From Fomitopsis serialis (lineage: Eukaryota > Basidiomycota > Agaricomycetes > Polyporales > Fomitopsidaceae): a stretch of 46,175 nucleotides of DNA. The stretch lies in assembly GCF_022376445.1 (NCBI RefSeq), contig NW_025955277.1, positions 1 through 46,175 of the forward strand. Direction: 5' to 3'. Positions 32,727-44,900 of the stretch are shown here, piece by piece. The translations under genes and the position numbers were made by a program. How positions within the stretch are numbered: position 1 is the first letter of the stretch; each line of letters opens with the position of its first letter. Under the pieces are notes generated by a model that saw only the letters and a list, made by a program, of their open reading frames with translations, was not told the origin of the DNA and ran no database searches.

Positions 32727-35700
32727 ATGGCCGACGCGCGGATGGCGAGGACGCTTGCCCGCCTCCAAAACCTCCCATCGATCTCGCTGCCCACAGACTA
32801 TCCTCGGCTCGCAGGTAATCGACTTGTCGAAGCTGCTTTTTCCGCTGACCTCTCGGAACCAACGTGCAAGGGACTTCTGAAGCTTGCTCTGTATAACGAA
32901 AACGAGGATGCGGAAGAAGAGGGCACGACGCAAGTGAGAGCGCCGTCCCCTTTTCATATCCTCCTCGCCGCCTTCGCCGTGCTCCTACACCGCTACACTG
33001 GGGATACAGATCTTGTCATTGGTTCCTCGTCGGCATCTGCACGGGACCCTCTCGTCCTTCGAATAGGAGTGAACCCGGATGACCCATTCTGGGCAGTCGT
33101 GCGCAAGGTCCAGCAAGTCGAGCAGGAGGCGGAGGCAGATGCTTTGCCGTACGAGACCATCGTGCGTGCACTGGGCAAGGACAAGTCCGACACTGCAGAG
33201 AGTGCTCGACCTCTCTTCCGGGTGCGTTTCTTCGACGAGACTGACACACCACAAGAGCACTTCCTACGCAGCACGAGCCTTACCTCCGACCTCACCGTCT
33301 TCGTCACTCGCCAACAGGAGACCAGCCGCAGCTCTGTCGCACCGCACATCGGTCTGCGACTTCTCTACAACTCGCTGCTCTTTACGCCCGCACGCATGAC
33401 GTGCATCATCGACCAACTCTCAGTCCTTCTGCGGAAGGTTTCCGGGAACCCCGTCGCACCCGTAGGGTCCGTCCCCATCCTCACTCCCGCTCAACGCGCC
33501 GTTCTACCGGACCCAACAGCCGACCTCAACTGGTGCGACTGGAAGGGCGCCATCACGGATGTCTTCTCGCGAAACGCTCGCCGTTGGCCTGACCGCCCAT
33601 GCGTCATTCAATGCCTTCCTCCCGCCGGTTTTGACCAGCCCCAGGAGAAGCGCACCTTCACCTACCAGGCTATTCATCACGCGTCCAACATTCTTGCGCA
33701 CCATCTACTGCAGGGAGGTGTACAGCGAGAGGAGGTGGTCATGGTGTATGCGTACCGCAGCGTAGAGCTCGTTGTCACGGTTATGGCCGTTCTGAAGGCA
33801 GGCGCAACGTTCTCTGTGATAGGTGCTTGTCTCTCATCTCCGGCCTTCAAACTGAACTTACTTGGCGGATGTGTTGATTAATGCACCGTAGATCCCGCAT
33901 ATCCTCCATCCAGGCAAACTATCTACCTGAAGGTCGCCCAGCCCGAGCTCTGGTGGTCCTTAAGGGCGCCGGTCGGATCAGCCCTGGCGTCCGCGACTTC
34001 ATCTCGTCTGAACTGCAGATCCGTGTGGAGGTTCCCGCGCTGGAGCTGCTCGCAGATGGCCAGATTGTCGGTGGACAGAACGCTGACGGAACAGACGTCT
34101 TGCATCAGCAGATGCCGCTTGGCGACAAGGACCCGGATATCGTTCTGGGACCTGACAGTGTCGGTACCCTCTCCTTCACCAGTGGCAGCACAGGCATTCC
34201 GAAGGGCGTGCGTGGGAGACATTTCAGTCTGACCCATTTCTTCCCTTGGATGGGCGAGCGATTTGGCCTCGGGAGGACTCTAAGTTCACGATGCTCAGTG
34301 GTATTGCTCATGATCCCATCCAGCGCGACAGTACGTGCTTCTACTCTTTGCCTGCCTTCGTATGCCGACTCGCACACCAGTGTTCACCCCTCTGTTCTTC
34401 GGTGCAAGACTGTATGTCCCTACGGCGGACGACATCGGGACACCTGGCAGACTTGCCGAATGGATGGCGGAAAACGAGGTGACGGTCACTCACCTCACAC
34501 CGGCTATGGGCCAGCTTCTGTCCGCACAGGCAACGCGGCAGATTCCTTCTCTGCGGAATGCGTTCTTCGTCGGTGACATCCTCACGAAGCGTGACTGTCT
34601 GCGATTGCAATCACTCGCTGCGAACGTCCGTATCGTTAACATGTACGGTACGACGGAGACGCAGCGCGCAGTGTCCTACTTCCTGCTCCCGAGCGTGTCC
34701 GAGGATCCCACGTTCCTCGCGACTCAGAAGGACGTCATGCCCGCCGGAGAAGGCATGATCGACGTCCAACTCCTCGTCGTGAACCGCCATGACAAGAACA
34801 TACCATGTGCAGTCGGCGAGGTCGGCGAGATCTACGTGCGCTCAGGCGGTCTGGCAGAGGAGTACTCCGATCCTGAGGCGACCGCGGAGAAGTTCGTGAC
34901 AAACTGGTTTGCAGCCGACTCTCCTTCACGGAAGGACACGATCAGCGAGCCCCCCTCGGGACAGCCTGGCCCGGAGGCGCAGTTCTGGAAGGGCATACGC
35001 GACAGAATGTACCGCTCCGGCGACCTGGGACGCTACCTTCCACACGGTATCGTCGAGTGTACCGGCCGCGCCGATGACCAGGTCAAGATCCGCGGCTTCC
35101 GTATCGAGCTGGGCGAGATCGACCTGTATCTCAGCCAACATCCGCTCATTCGGGAGAACGTCACTCTCGTGCGGAGAGACAAGGACGAGGAGAAGGTACT
35201 CGTGAGCTACTTCGTACCTGTCGGCGGACCTGCACTGGACGAGTTCGCGAGCGACGTGCCCGAGGGTGAGGACGAGAAGGGCGTAGTCACAGGTATGAGG
35301 AAGTACAGGAGGCTCATCAAGGACATCCGGGAGTACCTCAAGAAGAAGCTCCCGAGTTACAGCGTCCCCACTCGTGAGTTCTCTTTTGCATGCCGGTTTC
35401 CGCATTCTCACTGCTTTATCCAAGTGTTCGTCCCTCTGAAGCGTATGCCGCTGAACCCCAATGGCAAGATCGACAAACCCGCACTCCCATTCCCCGACAC
35501 AGCACAGGCTGCATCTGCGACTACCCAGACCGGTCCTGCCGCGTCTCCCACAGAAGAGGCCATTCGCGCAATATGGGCACGCGTCTTGCCGAGCCCGCCT
35601 TCCCCCATACCTCTCGACGAGAGCTTCTTCGACGTCGGCGGCCACTCCATCCTCGCGACACGTCTCATCTTCGAGGTCCGCAAGGCGTTCCTCGTCGAGG

Positions 35701-37249
35701 CGCCTCTTGGGTTGATCTTCGAGAAGCCAACGATCAGCGAGCTCGCTGCTGCCGTGGACGAGCTGCGCAACACTGAACTTGGCTTTGCACACGCTGATGG
35801 CGGCAAGAAACCCTCGACAGCGGAGACGTCTGCGCTCAAAGCGGCCCTGAAGCGCTCCGTGCAGCCCAAGAAGGCGGTCAGCTACAGCGAGGACTACGAG
35901 AGCCTGTTGTCGAAGCTCCGCCCGTCCTACTCGAGCGTGTCGGAAGACTACTCAGGCCGTCCACTGACTGTGTTCCTGACCGGCGCCACCGGCTTCCTGG
36001 GGGCTTTCATTCTGCGCGACCTGCTTTCGCGGCCTGAACGGGTCAAGAAGGTCATTGCCCTCGTCCGGGCGTCTAATGCTGATCAGGCTCTCGAGCGCCT
36101 ACGAGACGCTGCCAGTGGACGTGGTGTGTGGGACGAGGACTGGGTCAAGCAGTCGAGGCTAGAGGTCGTTAAAGGCGACCTTGATCAGGAGCTCTTCGGC
36201 CTGGGAGATGCGGCATGGAACCGCGTCGCCGGCGAGGCTGACGCCGTCGTGCACAACGGCGCGCTGGTGCACTGGGTGTACCCATACGAGCGACTCCGGC
36301 CTGCCAATGTTCTCGGCACGCTGACGGCGATGGAACTCGCTGCGACTGGCAAGCCGAAGCTCTATGTATTCGTCTCGTCGACGTCGGCGGTCGACACGGA
36401 GCACTACGTCCGGCTGTCTGACTCGCTCTCGCAGGGAGAGGATAGTCTGGGAGGTGTACCGGAGAGCGACGATCTTGAAGGTGCGAGGACATCGCTCAAG
36501 ACCGGGTACGGGCAGTCGAAGTGGGTTTCTGAGAAACTCCTGTTTGAGGCTGGTCGAAGAGGCCTGAAGGGACATATCGTGCGACCTGGTTATGTTGTCG
36601 GTGACTCCGAATCCGCAGGTAGGCAGGCTTGAGGCCTTCTTTTGCCACGTCACTAACGTGCTATCACACAGTGACCAATACCGATGACTTCATCTGGCGA
36701 ATGGTCAAGGGGTGCATCCAACTTGGCCTCGTTCCTGACATGAACAATACCGTCAATATGGTGCCAGTAGACCATGTAGCCCGGTGTACGACACTGGCGA
36801 CTCTTTCCCCTCTGCCAGCTCCTCGCGACGCGCTCAGCGTGCTGCACGTCGCCGCCTACCCCCAACCCACCTTCAACGACTTCCTGTCCTCTCTTTCGAA
36901 ATATGGCTTCGCGACACAGCGCTGCGAATACCTGATCTGGCGGCGACAGCTCGAGAAGCACGTCATGGAGGTGCAAGACAACGCGCTCTTCCCGTTACTC
37001 CATTTCGTGCTGGACGACCTCCCGACGAGCACGAAGGCGCCCGAGCTGAACGATTCAAACATGCGCGCGCTGCTCGCCCCGCATGTGCGGAGCACGAGTC
37101 GCACAGTGGACGACGAGCTCATGGGCAAGTACCTGGCGTGGCTCATTGACGCGGGTTTCCTGCCGCCGCCGAGCAACCCGTCGCCAGAGAAGACACTCCC
37201 TCGTCTGGTCGGTGGTGTGACGCGGGCTGTCGGGCGTAGCGGAGTGTAG
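32727..37249 (+). CDS. LYS2: Alpha-aminoadipate reductase Lys2, with two 1-nt deletions
   Basis: This enzyme reduces 2-aminoadipate to its semialdehyde in fungal lysine synthesis. Exons are 32727-33822, 33892-34330, 34381-35373, 35425-36618 and 36672-37249. Allowing for two missing bases it would encode about 1433 residues. Domains: an N-terminal region, adenylation domain (DPAYPPSRQTIYL, LSFTSGSTGIPKGV, NMYGTTETQ, YRSGDLGRY, VKIRGFRIELGEI), carrier domain with the phosphopantetheine Ser in FFDVGGHSILATR, and reductase with FLTGATGFLGAF and GYGQSKW. Exon 2 is 439 nt where phase requires 441. One base is missing in the C run at about 33942-33944 and one in the G run at about 34271-34273. Everything else is intact, so assembly error is likely; inactivation is the alternative. 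The start is the first in-frame ATG. Confidence 0.9.
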
Positions 37250-38902
37250 GTTCCGCATTCGCGGCCCTCCAAAACTCCGCGATCGCTAGGCACGTATCGA
37301 GAGCCATTCGTATGCTGCCTAGGTGTGTAGCACTAATGCAATCACGAGGAGACTGAAGCACCATTAGAACAGCGTCAGTGCGCGCACAATGTAGCTAATA
37401 ATCTCTGTATCTCCTGTTGTCTTACAATTGTACCTTACTGTTGAATGTCGCTTGTCAAGCCGCCAGCCAATGCGTGTCGCTTGTGTTCTCCGCTTCTCTG
37501 GAGGCCTGCTGGAGGCTAGCGGCCTCCGGGTTGGACCACCTCAAGACCATTTGCTCATCTCGACGTGGTAATCGAGATGTAGATTTCTATTGAAGTGAAG
37601 CGCGCTGGTCCTCTGAGCCACTGTCGACCGGAGCGCGCTACTGGATACTTAGTTACTAATAGCTGGCCCTAAGTGTGTATGTACTACGCCATGCACATCA
37701 GATCTAGAGGGTATACCTGGATACAAAAGTCTTGTCAGCATGCCCGCCCCTAGGTGCCTCCGAGTCCGACTCGGACAAGTCACGCCCACTCTCTCCGCCT
37801 CGTAAAGCTATTGATATTGACAAGATACTAACTAGTACAAACGCGAATCCTTTTTCAAACACATTGTGAACTGTGTCATATTCATGCCACCTGACAATCC
37901 TCTCTCGTGTCGCGATAAGTGTGGATTGTCGAAGTCTGCTCGGCAATTGACTACAGTACACCGGCGTTGACGTCGTTTCACGTAGCGCTCATTATATTAG
38001 TGACATACTTATTGATGATCTTCAGATCTTCAGGAACGACGTGGCGGGATTGAGTTCAACTGCCGCGATCGTGCCCATATATGGCAATAATAGATAAAAA
38101 GCGGAGTTGAGATTCCTGATCTTGGGTGGCGTTCCGTCACGCTCTGAGCGCCTTTCAGGTTACTTTCTTTTCACAGGTCGCAACAAGAGACGGTGAGCGT
38201 CGGGAAATTATGACCAGAATCATAGATGCGAATGTGAATATACTGTGAGGTTCACAGACGGAGCGCGCAAGGGATGAGGTCAGCCGAGGTAACTTACTAG
38301 TCACCAATGTAAAGGCGCGGAAAGATTCACTGATTTCTATTCCTCCAATACGCCACGCATTTAAGCCTGCAAAGTGCGCATCCACTTCGGGCACGAAGCC
38401 AAGAACACTGCGAACTCCCCGGATCATTTGACGGGACGGACGCAGCGGAAGTCAAGTTCTGTTTGCGCTGTAGGGCGATCGATTCGCTCGAGTCCTTCCT
38501 TGATCTCGCCTCGGCTGCTCAGCCTGCTTCGTTTTGACGCTGCGCAACCGCTCCTCTCAGAAGCTCTGCTCGCCAAGTCTGACAGTTGACTCAATTGGTG
38601 TGTGCCACTGTGCCATCGCGATCGTAAGTACTGTACGTCCTGGACTCCTAGCCGACGTCGACACCTTGTTCCCAGTTTGTACTCAGCGACCCATCTGTCC
38701 GCAGGTGGTCTCTCGCTTTGAGGTATATGGGGAGGATGAAGCGCCGCTGCTGCACCCCAACCCGCCGTCCAGTTCGTCTTCACTCGGCTCGTCGACATTC
38801 AATTATTGTACCACCACAGGTATGTTTTTTTTCTGTCGGACGGCTTGGGAAACGGCTCACAAGGTCTGCCCATGCTCAAGCACGCTAGCTATACATCGTC
38901 GG
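37250..38902. other. Long intergenic region, no supported gene
   Basis: An 85-codon minus-strand frame (37704-37961) has one hydrophobic stretch (FAFVLVSILSISIAL) and ESDSEAPRGG but no family resemblance and no splice support. About 38690-38900 is the duplicated upstream flank of the zinc-finger gene, matching 3496-3720. The stretch is locally AT-rich around 37980-38100. Confidence 0.45.
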
Positions 38903-40005
38903 ATGGACAGCGCTATCTCTGCAGAGCGTCTTCTTGAGGTGCAGGACACATTTATCCCGTCTCTGGAAGCGATTTCCGAGCAACCCCTTTGGGTTGCATG
39001 CGGAGACCTTCCACAATGGCAGGGATTGTACCCCGACATGAGCACCGCAGCCCCGGAGCATGCAGTAGGATGGTACGAGCCGGTGAGTACACGACTTCGC
39101 GCCCTCTTTCATTCGACATTGACTGTTAAGAGTCTGGTGCTATATGGGAGTCAGCATTTTCGTACTCGCCAGCAACAAATGTGACGAACACCCAAGAGAC
39201 ACATGCGGTCTGGACTGACGCACCCTCCTTCGACACACCTTCTTTCTACACACCCTCTGTTGACAACCCTTCCTACACAACTCCCTTCGACCCACGCTCC
39301 TTCGACCACATCATGATGTCTCTGCCTGGTACCTCAGTGAGTCCTCGTTCTGTATACCTAGACCACTGCGGCATCAGTGACGCATGGTTCATCTCACAGG
39401 GCGTACAAGGGATACCCGACACGGGTCTTCCGATCCTTCCGCAGCAACTTGGCACAGCGCAAAACGACGCCGGCCGCCAACACTGGATGCAGCACGGAGA
39501 AACCCGTCCTCCCGAACCTCCCGCTGGTGACTGGCCTCCACTGCCAGGGCCGAGCAGCCTCGATCGATCGGTAACGCTGTACCATCCTCGGGCTGTGCCA
39601 GCGCCAGCTCAATCTGGCGGGAATCTCGGTAAGTTACAGCAAGCGCAGCCGAATGCCAGCGCAAGCTCGATCGCGCCGGCGGCCTCCCTGACGCGGACGC
39701 CTCGGAACGAGTCGGAGGCGGTGTACGTGACGTGTAAGTGGGACGGGTGTCGCGCCCACGTCGACGCCACGAAGGGCGCAGTCAAGGCGCATCTTCAGGA
39801 GGCGCACCACGCCGACTTTCCGGCATACTCCAGGGCGAAGAGCTGCTGCAAGTGGGAGAGGTGCACGCGCAGGCCGATGAGCAACCTCTGGCGGCATGTG
39901 TTTGAGATCCATGCGCGCGTCGCGACGACGGTGCGGTGCGAGAAGTGCATGACGAGGTTTACGCGGGCGGAGTCGCTGCGCAGGCATCTCCACAACTGGG
40001 GATGA
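38903..40005 (+). CDS. C2H2 zinc-finger protein, copy 2
   Basis: Exons 38903-39082, 39151-39336 and 39400-40005, with introns of 68 and 63 nt, both phase 0, give about 323 residues. The second intron could also be retained without breaking the frame. The N-terminal half is acidic to Ser/Pro-rich (QGLYPDMSTAAPE, PSFDTPSFYTPSV). The C-terminal part has three C2H2 units: CKWDGC...HLQEAHH, CKWERC...HVFEIH and CEKC...HLHN. A DNA-binding regulatory role is inferred. In the last finger the final His seen in copy 1 (HLHNFH) is lost, because a deletion of about 17 nt between short ACT repeats ends the protein at HLHNWG. The gene is inverted relative to copy 1. Confidence 0.75.
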
Positions 40006-40645
40006 CGAACTTAACGCATGAATATTGTGAGTAGACAACATGATGTGACGTGGTCCAGGTACTCACAACGTCGTTGGGTCTAGGATGATTGTACTCGGAC
40101 TGTTTCAAAAAACCAGGCTGTACTTGCTTGACTTATGTCTACTTTCTAGTAACCTTACTGTACGCGCTGGTGAGCTGCCGCTTTCTGATCGCTTTGTGAC
40201 TGCTTTGTTCTATGTACTTTCAATGTATCTGTCGTTCATACCCTATTTACGAGACTACTTATGCAATGTCATCCATGTCAATTCGCGCATCGACTTCAAC
40301 TTGTCTTTACTGGTGGAACTAGTACGCACCGTAATGTCTTGCACGAAGTGTGGTCTGTCAAGCATGCATGACAGCTGTTTTCTATAGACGGCCCGTTCGT
40401 GCAGATGCAGGAGATCGAATACTTGTTGAATATCCAGCCAACACGTTAGCGGATTGGTTACATACTACCGATCCGTTTTGTTGGTCGTTGGTAAGCGCTA
40501 AGCGGTGGTTAGATCAAACCTTACAGCAAGGATGATAACGTTCACCAGCAGCTCCCGTCCTCTCGCGGGTTCCCCTGTGCGTAAATTCACCGAATAGTCC
40601 ACTAGTCACTGGTTGCTCACGTACGTTGGGACGACTCGGAGACAG
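40006..40645. other. Intergenic region
   Basis: A 100-codon hydrophobic frame at 40085-40387 has AT-rich composition and no family resemblance; it is not supported. No repeats were noted. Confidence 0.45.
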
Positions 40646-42343
40646 ATGAGGCAGGAAATCATCGCCCTTCCCGTTGGTTCGTCCCTCCGAGTCACTGGTC
40701 ATGGGGCAAGCATTGCCGACGCGTCGTCCAGGCTCATACCTGCCGGTGCCCACTCATTCATTACCGCCCGTGTATTGGATGCAGGTCATGCTTACGAAAC
40801 AGCGAAGACGAAGTGGTTGAAGAAGGCAACAGACGGGAAGAAAAATACTTGGCAGACTATGAAGAGAGCGCTGAACGGAATCAAGACGAGGATATCGTCG
40901 AAGTCCTTGCCGTTGCACATTTCAGATCGCATTCCTCTCGAAGTGTTTGAAGTCATCATTGACTATATGCCCATATCTACCTTGCTGAATGCCGTGTTGG
41001 TCTGTCACGCCTGGCATTCCCGAGCCAGTCGCCACCTCTATTCAACAGTCGTGATCAAGTCGCGCACGCAGTATGACCTGCTGGTCGAGCAGTCTCGCAC
41101 GTCGCCTCGCGTCAAGCAATGGCTTGCGACCACCCGCGACCTCGTGGTACTTTGTTCCTACAACTCAAAACGAGAAGGGATCTCCTTTCTCAATTCCCTG
41201 CCTCTCGTCTTCGCCCACACATTACCTGCTCTCCGAGTACTCGACATCCGTCGCATGCTGTGTTACAACATGCACCCGACGTTCTATCATGCCCTCCGTC
41301 ACTTCACCCACATCATGTCGCTGCGCTTAGACGATGCTGTGCTGGGCAACGTTGCGCAGCTGCGGCGGATCGTCTGCGCGTTTCCGCACCTCGAAGACCT
41401 TGCCTTAGACCGAGTGACTTTCAGACAGCCACATTACGCCGTGACCTCGCCACCCCGCCATCGGCTAGACACTTCATTCCCACCTGAATCCAACATAGTA
41501 CGACTCAAAGCCCTTACAATTTCTGCTCATCCAAATGCCGGTCCAGAATCCTTCATAAGCCAAGCCGGCTGGCTCGTGTCCTCTGTATCGTGTGTGTCCC
41601 TCCGCGATTTGGCTGTATGCGTCTTGTGTAAGGACGATCTCAATCTTGAACTCGCTTGTGAGCAAGTCAATCGACTCCTCGAGGCAAGCGGGCCGTCTTT
41701 GATATCCTTTCATCGGATATATGACTTTTGGCATGGTCAGAGCTCACTCGAACTCACGCGGGCAATCACTAACACAAAGACAATCCACAGGTTATCCCTG
41801 GGCAGATTCAGCCTTGTCCACAACACGTCCCTGCAAAACCTGAAACTCGACTTGAATATCCACGTCGACAGGCCAGACGGTAACTGGCGAGCGGTGGCGG
41901 CCGAGCTGGGTGCTACCCTCTCCACGATCCGGAGTTCCCAGGTCGAGCACATCAGTGTCAATACCACGATCTACTTTGCGCTCGGCCGCTTGCCAACAGA
42001 CGGGGAGGCTGTATCCTATCAAACGGGGAGCTCGAGGCCGACTCGCGGTATGCACGACGTCATGGTTCTGCCGTACTTCGGAGGGCTGAAGGATGTCAGT
42101 GTCAAGGTGAAGATCTGGCAAGACAGGAGACGTAGCGCGGAGTGGGCGGACGACGTCGCGCGAGCGATCGTTCCTGTGTTCCGTCAGTTGCTTAGGCCGT
42201 GGCACAAGCGCGGTCTAGTCGACATCTCTTGTACGACTTGGAGCGAGCTGATTACAGTGTGCCCACGATGGTGCATGCGGCGCGTGGCTTCCAAGCCAGT
42301 GATTCTGTACGCTGAGAACGCGACATCCCGGGTCCGAAGATGA
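40646..42343 (+). CDS. F-box protein (second F-box family), intact
   Basis: A single long frame of 565 residues runs from the first in-frame ATG. A basic N-terminal arm (residues 50-85) precedes an F-box at about 92-135 (ISDRIPLEVFEVIIDYMPISTLLNAVLVCHAW). A leucine-patterned body follows (PALRVLDIRRM, HIMSLRLDDAVL, FPHLEDLALDRV, HNTSLQNLKLDL). The protein is a likely SCF ubiquitin-ligase adaptor. The C-terminus (RGMHDVMVLPYFGGLKDVSVKVKIW, VFRQLLRPWHKRG) recurs in the neighbouring pseudogene and in a third remnant. A short intron ending at ACAATCCACAG (about 41790) is conceivable but not required. Confidence 0.75.
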   Translation: MRQEIIALPVGSSLRVTGHGASIADASSRLIPAGAHSFITARVLDAGHAYETAKTKWLKKATDGKKNTWQTMKRALNGIKTRISSKSLPLHISDRIPLEVFEVIIDYMPISTLLNAVLVCHAWHSRASRHLYSTVVIKSRTQYDLLVEQSRTSPRVKQWLATTRDLVVLCSYNSKREGISFLNSLPLVFAHTLPALRVLDIRRMLCYNMHPTFYHALRHFTHIMSLRLDDAVLGNVAQLRRIVCAFPHLEDLALDRVTFRQPHYAVTSPPRHRLDTSFPPESNIVRLKALTISAHPNAGPESFISQAGWLVSSVSCVSLRDLAVCVLCKDDLNLELACEQVNRLLEASGPSLISFHRIYDFWHGQSSLELTRAITNTKTIHRLSLGRFSLVHNTSLQNLKLDLNIHVDRPDGNWRAVAAELGATLSTIRSSQVEHISVNTTIYFALGRLPTDGEAVSYQTGSSRPTRGMHDVMVLPYFGGLKDVSVKVKIWQDRRRSAEWADDVARAIVPVFRQLLRPWHKRGLVDISCTTWSELITVCPRWCMRRVASKPVILYAENATSRVRR

Positions 42344-42975
42344 GCAATACGTACCAGGCGAGGACGTACGATCACTCACAACATCTTGTCGAGGCTTACT
42401 CGTTCGCGACATAGGTATTTAGTCTTGCGGATTACTGCTGAACCTGGTGATATCAAACACATTCAAGGGCCCAACCGAGCGCGCGTGAACAGGCGTGAAC
42501 ACGCCGCATAGGTGGATCGCGGCGCCATCGTAGTGTATAGTGTTTCCGGTGTTGAGGACAAGTGGGCCATTAGCAAGGATGTACGGGCGTCCAACAGCTT
42601 GGACGATGTAGACTGTTGGATATAACCAACGTACCTGTCGACACGGTCCACGTCCGAACAAACTTGAGCTTGCTACAGCGCAATTGATACACTGATCTTA
42701 CCAACAACGGCCCGACATCAACCTATCGAATACGTGAAAAGGCCGACGAGAAGGAGGGATATCTGAGACACCTGGACTAAACACCGGTGAGCGTGAGTCG
42801 AAGAATCTATACGATTGTGTCGACGTTGCAGCAGTCGATGAAGTGAGATATACAAGACACAGATCGATCCTGTTCCAAGTCGGAGCATCTTGAGTCAGCG
42901 TCTGGTGGGAAGACCGAGACCAAGTGAAATACGCACTGAAGCCGGCCCCGACGGACTCATCAGGTGTAATGATGG
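42344..42975. other. Intergenic region between convergent F-box copies
   Basis: About 630 bp separate the 3' ends of the intact F-box gene and its inverted pseudogene copy. No convincing gene or repeat is seen. Confidence 0.5.
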
Positions 42976-44460
42976 CTAGTATGCCACGATCATGCCATGC
43001 ATGAACAATCGCCGTAACGAAGAAGCCATCGCGCTGGCGAAGTCGTCCACTGACTTCTTGCTATGGCGATCGGGATTATACACAACCTCCATCTCAACCT
43101 TGACGTCCCTCAATGCCTCGAAGTAAGGCCGGACCATGACATCGTGCAGGCTGCGCAACTCTGAGTCCAGCTGCTTCCAGTCTTGGCCGAAGTTGTCCTC
43201 GTTCGGAGGGTCGAACAGCTGGAACTTGAAGTGGACTGCGATATGCTCGAGCTGGTAACTCCGGACTGTGGAAAAGGCTCCACGAAGTTCGCTCGCTGCA
43301 CACGCCCAGTCCGAGTCTTCTGTGGGCCCGTAGGGTTGAAATTCAGCCCTAACGTCAATGACGCAAGGCCGTATTGTGCACTAGTGTCCAAGGAGAACGA
43401 TCTTTGAGATGCTCGAATATTAGCGATGATCAACTCAGTAAGAGAATCTGGGAGAGACTACTTACCACGGAGTTCCAGATGACTTTGACAATGGAAGGAG
43501 GTCAGAGACTGCGCCGAGACCTCGAGGAGCCGGTTGACCGGCTCAGTGGCAAGGACCGTCTCACCGTCGAAGAACGTCACCAGTTCGATCAGAGAGCTGC
43601 AGATCCAGAGCATGCAAGCCAATAGGCTATTCGTCGAATGCCTTTATGTGTCTGTTGTCGTTCGCTTCGACCCGGAGTCGCTTGAGCGAATGTTGCAGGG
43701 GCCCCGGAAAGGGTCATCTTGGAACCTAGCACCAGCAGAGTCTGGTAGCTGTGGCTGGCTGAGTGATAGATTGTCCAGAACAAGCTCCTCCAGAGACATA
43801 ACCGCATGGACGATCCGTCGCAACTGGGCAATGTTGCTCAGTTCGATATGATGCAGACGTAATGCCGTGATGTGCTGGAACTGACGCAGGGCACGGTGGA
43901 AGTCGGATGCATATTAGGGCGCAGAATCCAACGAATGTCGAGCACCTGCAGGAAGGACATGCATGGCCGAAGACCAGAGGGAAGGCGTCCAGGAAGGGGA
44001 TACCTGCACGGAACAGGGCTGTCCTCGTGTGTCGTAGCCGAGCACTACTTTGTGTGTGGACTGTAGCCATCGCTGGACACGGACGACGTGCGTAGCTGCT
44101 CCACCAACAAGTCGTACCTCGCGCGCCTGCGATGACGATGGTGTGATAGAGCTGGAAAGTGGCGCGAGGATACCATGCTCGGGAAACCAATGAGGCATTG
44201 GGCAGCGTAGACCGGTCCATGTGCTCGATAATTTTCTCGTAGATCTCGATAGGAATGCGATCGGATATGTCGGTGGCGAGTGGTTCAAGTCCATCGTCCG
44301 TAGCATAGCTTTCGTATTCGATTTCACTTTCGCTTCGTCTCGCGCAACATCGCCTCGCCTCGCACAGTGTGGTCTTCGCCTCGTGCAACACCACGTCCGT
44401 TGCTTGTGGCTTCATCAGCATCCTTGTCGGCGCCTGTGGTCTTGATGCAGAGAAGGGCAC
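42976..44460 (-). pseudogene. F-box pseudogene, inverted paralogue of 40646-42343
   Basis: Reading on the minus strand, an F-box (DISDRIPIEIYEKIIEHMDRSTLPNASLVSRAWY) is followed by pieces matching the intact neighbour in the same order but in changing frames: RYDLLVEQLRTS, IPFLDAFPLVFGH, ALRQFQHITALRL, QLEHIAVHFKFQLF and LHDVMVRPYFEALRDVKVEMEV, ending near RRLFMHGMIVAY. At least two frameshifts are needed. The first about 65 residues are an unrelated basic/acidic arm. It was probably a functional gene once. Confidence 0.7.
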
Positions 44461-44659
44461 TTAGCCGAGCCCGTAAGGCCCGTAGGAGGGATCTAGGCAC
44501 AGCGGCGATTTCGCTTGTTTCGGGGCTCGAGGTCGACCTGCCGACGGAAAGAACAATGTGTTGCATGACCTGCATAGCCCGCATTGTGGTGTAAGTTGTA
44601 CTGAAGCCTCGGACAAGATGTACGTACTAACGTGAGAGGTCGCCCGGGGATACAGGTGC

Positions 44660-44900
44660 TTGAGGGGGCGTCAGGTTAAGCAGCTGGCGTACTTTGCAGT
44701 AAGGTTTGACTCAACCAAACCTTGTACGACTCCCACTGTCATCTCGTATACAGGCACTGCCCCATGCGGGCTATACCGAGCCGCTCAGAGTCAGATGCGC
44801 GCGCCAAGTAAACAAGTTCTGCGGCGGCCTTCCTCGGGACTCGTTGCTATGTTTCGTCAGATGTTCAAGCCGTGGCGTGAACGCGGCATTTTTTCAGTTG
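44660..44900 (+). pseudogene. Third F-box-family remnant (C-terminal fragment)
   Basis: Two short blocks, QVKQLAYFAVRFDST and, about 130 nt later, LVAMFRQMFKPWRERGIF, align in order with QLEHIAVHFKFQLFD of the pseudogene and VPVFRQLLRPWHKRGLV of the intact gene. The intervening sequence is degenerate. No F-box is nearby on this strand. Confidence 0.5.

Noticed and set aside
34926..35792. 288-codon minus-strand frame
   Set aside because: It is antisense to the LYS2 adenylation and carrier domains. The long open frame is a by-product of GC-rich coding sequence.
37704..37961. 85-codon minus-strand frame with one hydrophobic stretch
   Set aside because: A single hydrophobic run in an AT-rich region is expected by chance, and no family features are visible.
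40085..40387. 100-codon hydrophobic frame
   Set aside because: Leu/Phe richness follows from AT-rich composition, and there is no conserved motif.
32727..42343. Biosynthetic gene cluster built around the adenylation-reductase gene
   Set aside because: The A-carrier-reductase protein has the length and motifs of the primary-metabolism enzyme Lys2. Its neighbours are F-box and zinc-finger duplicates, not tailoring enzymes.
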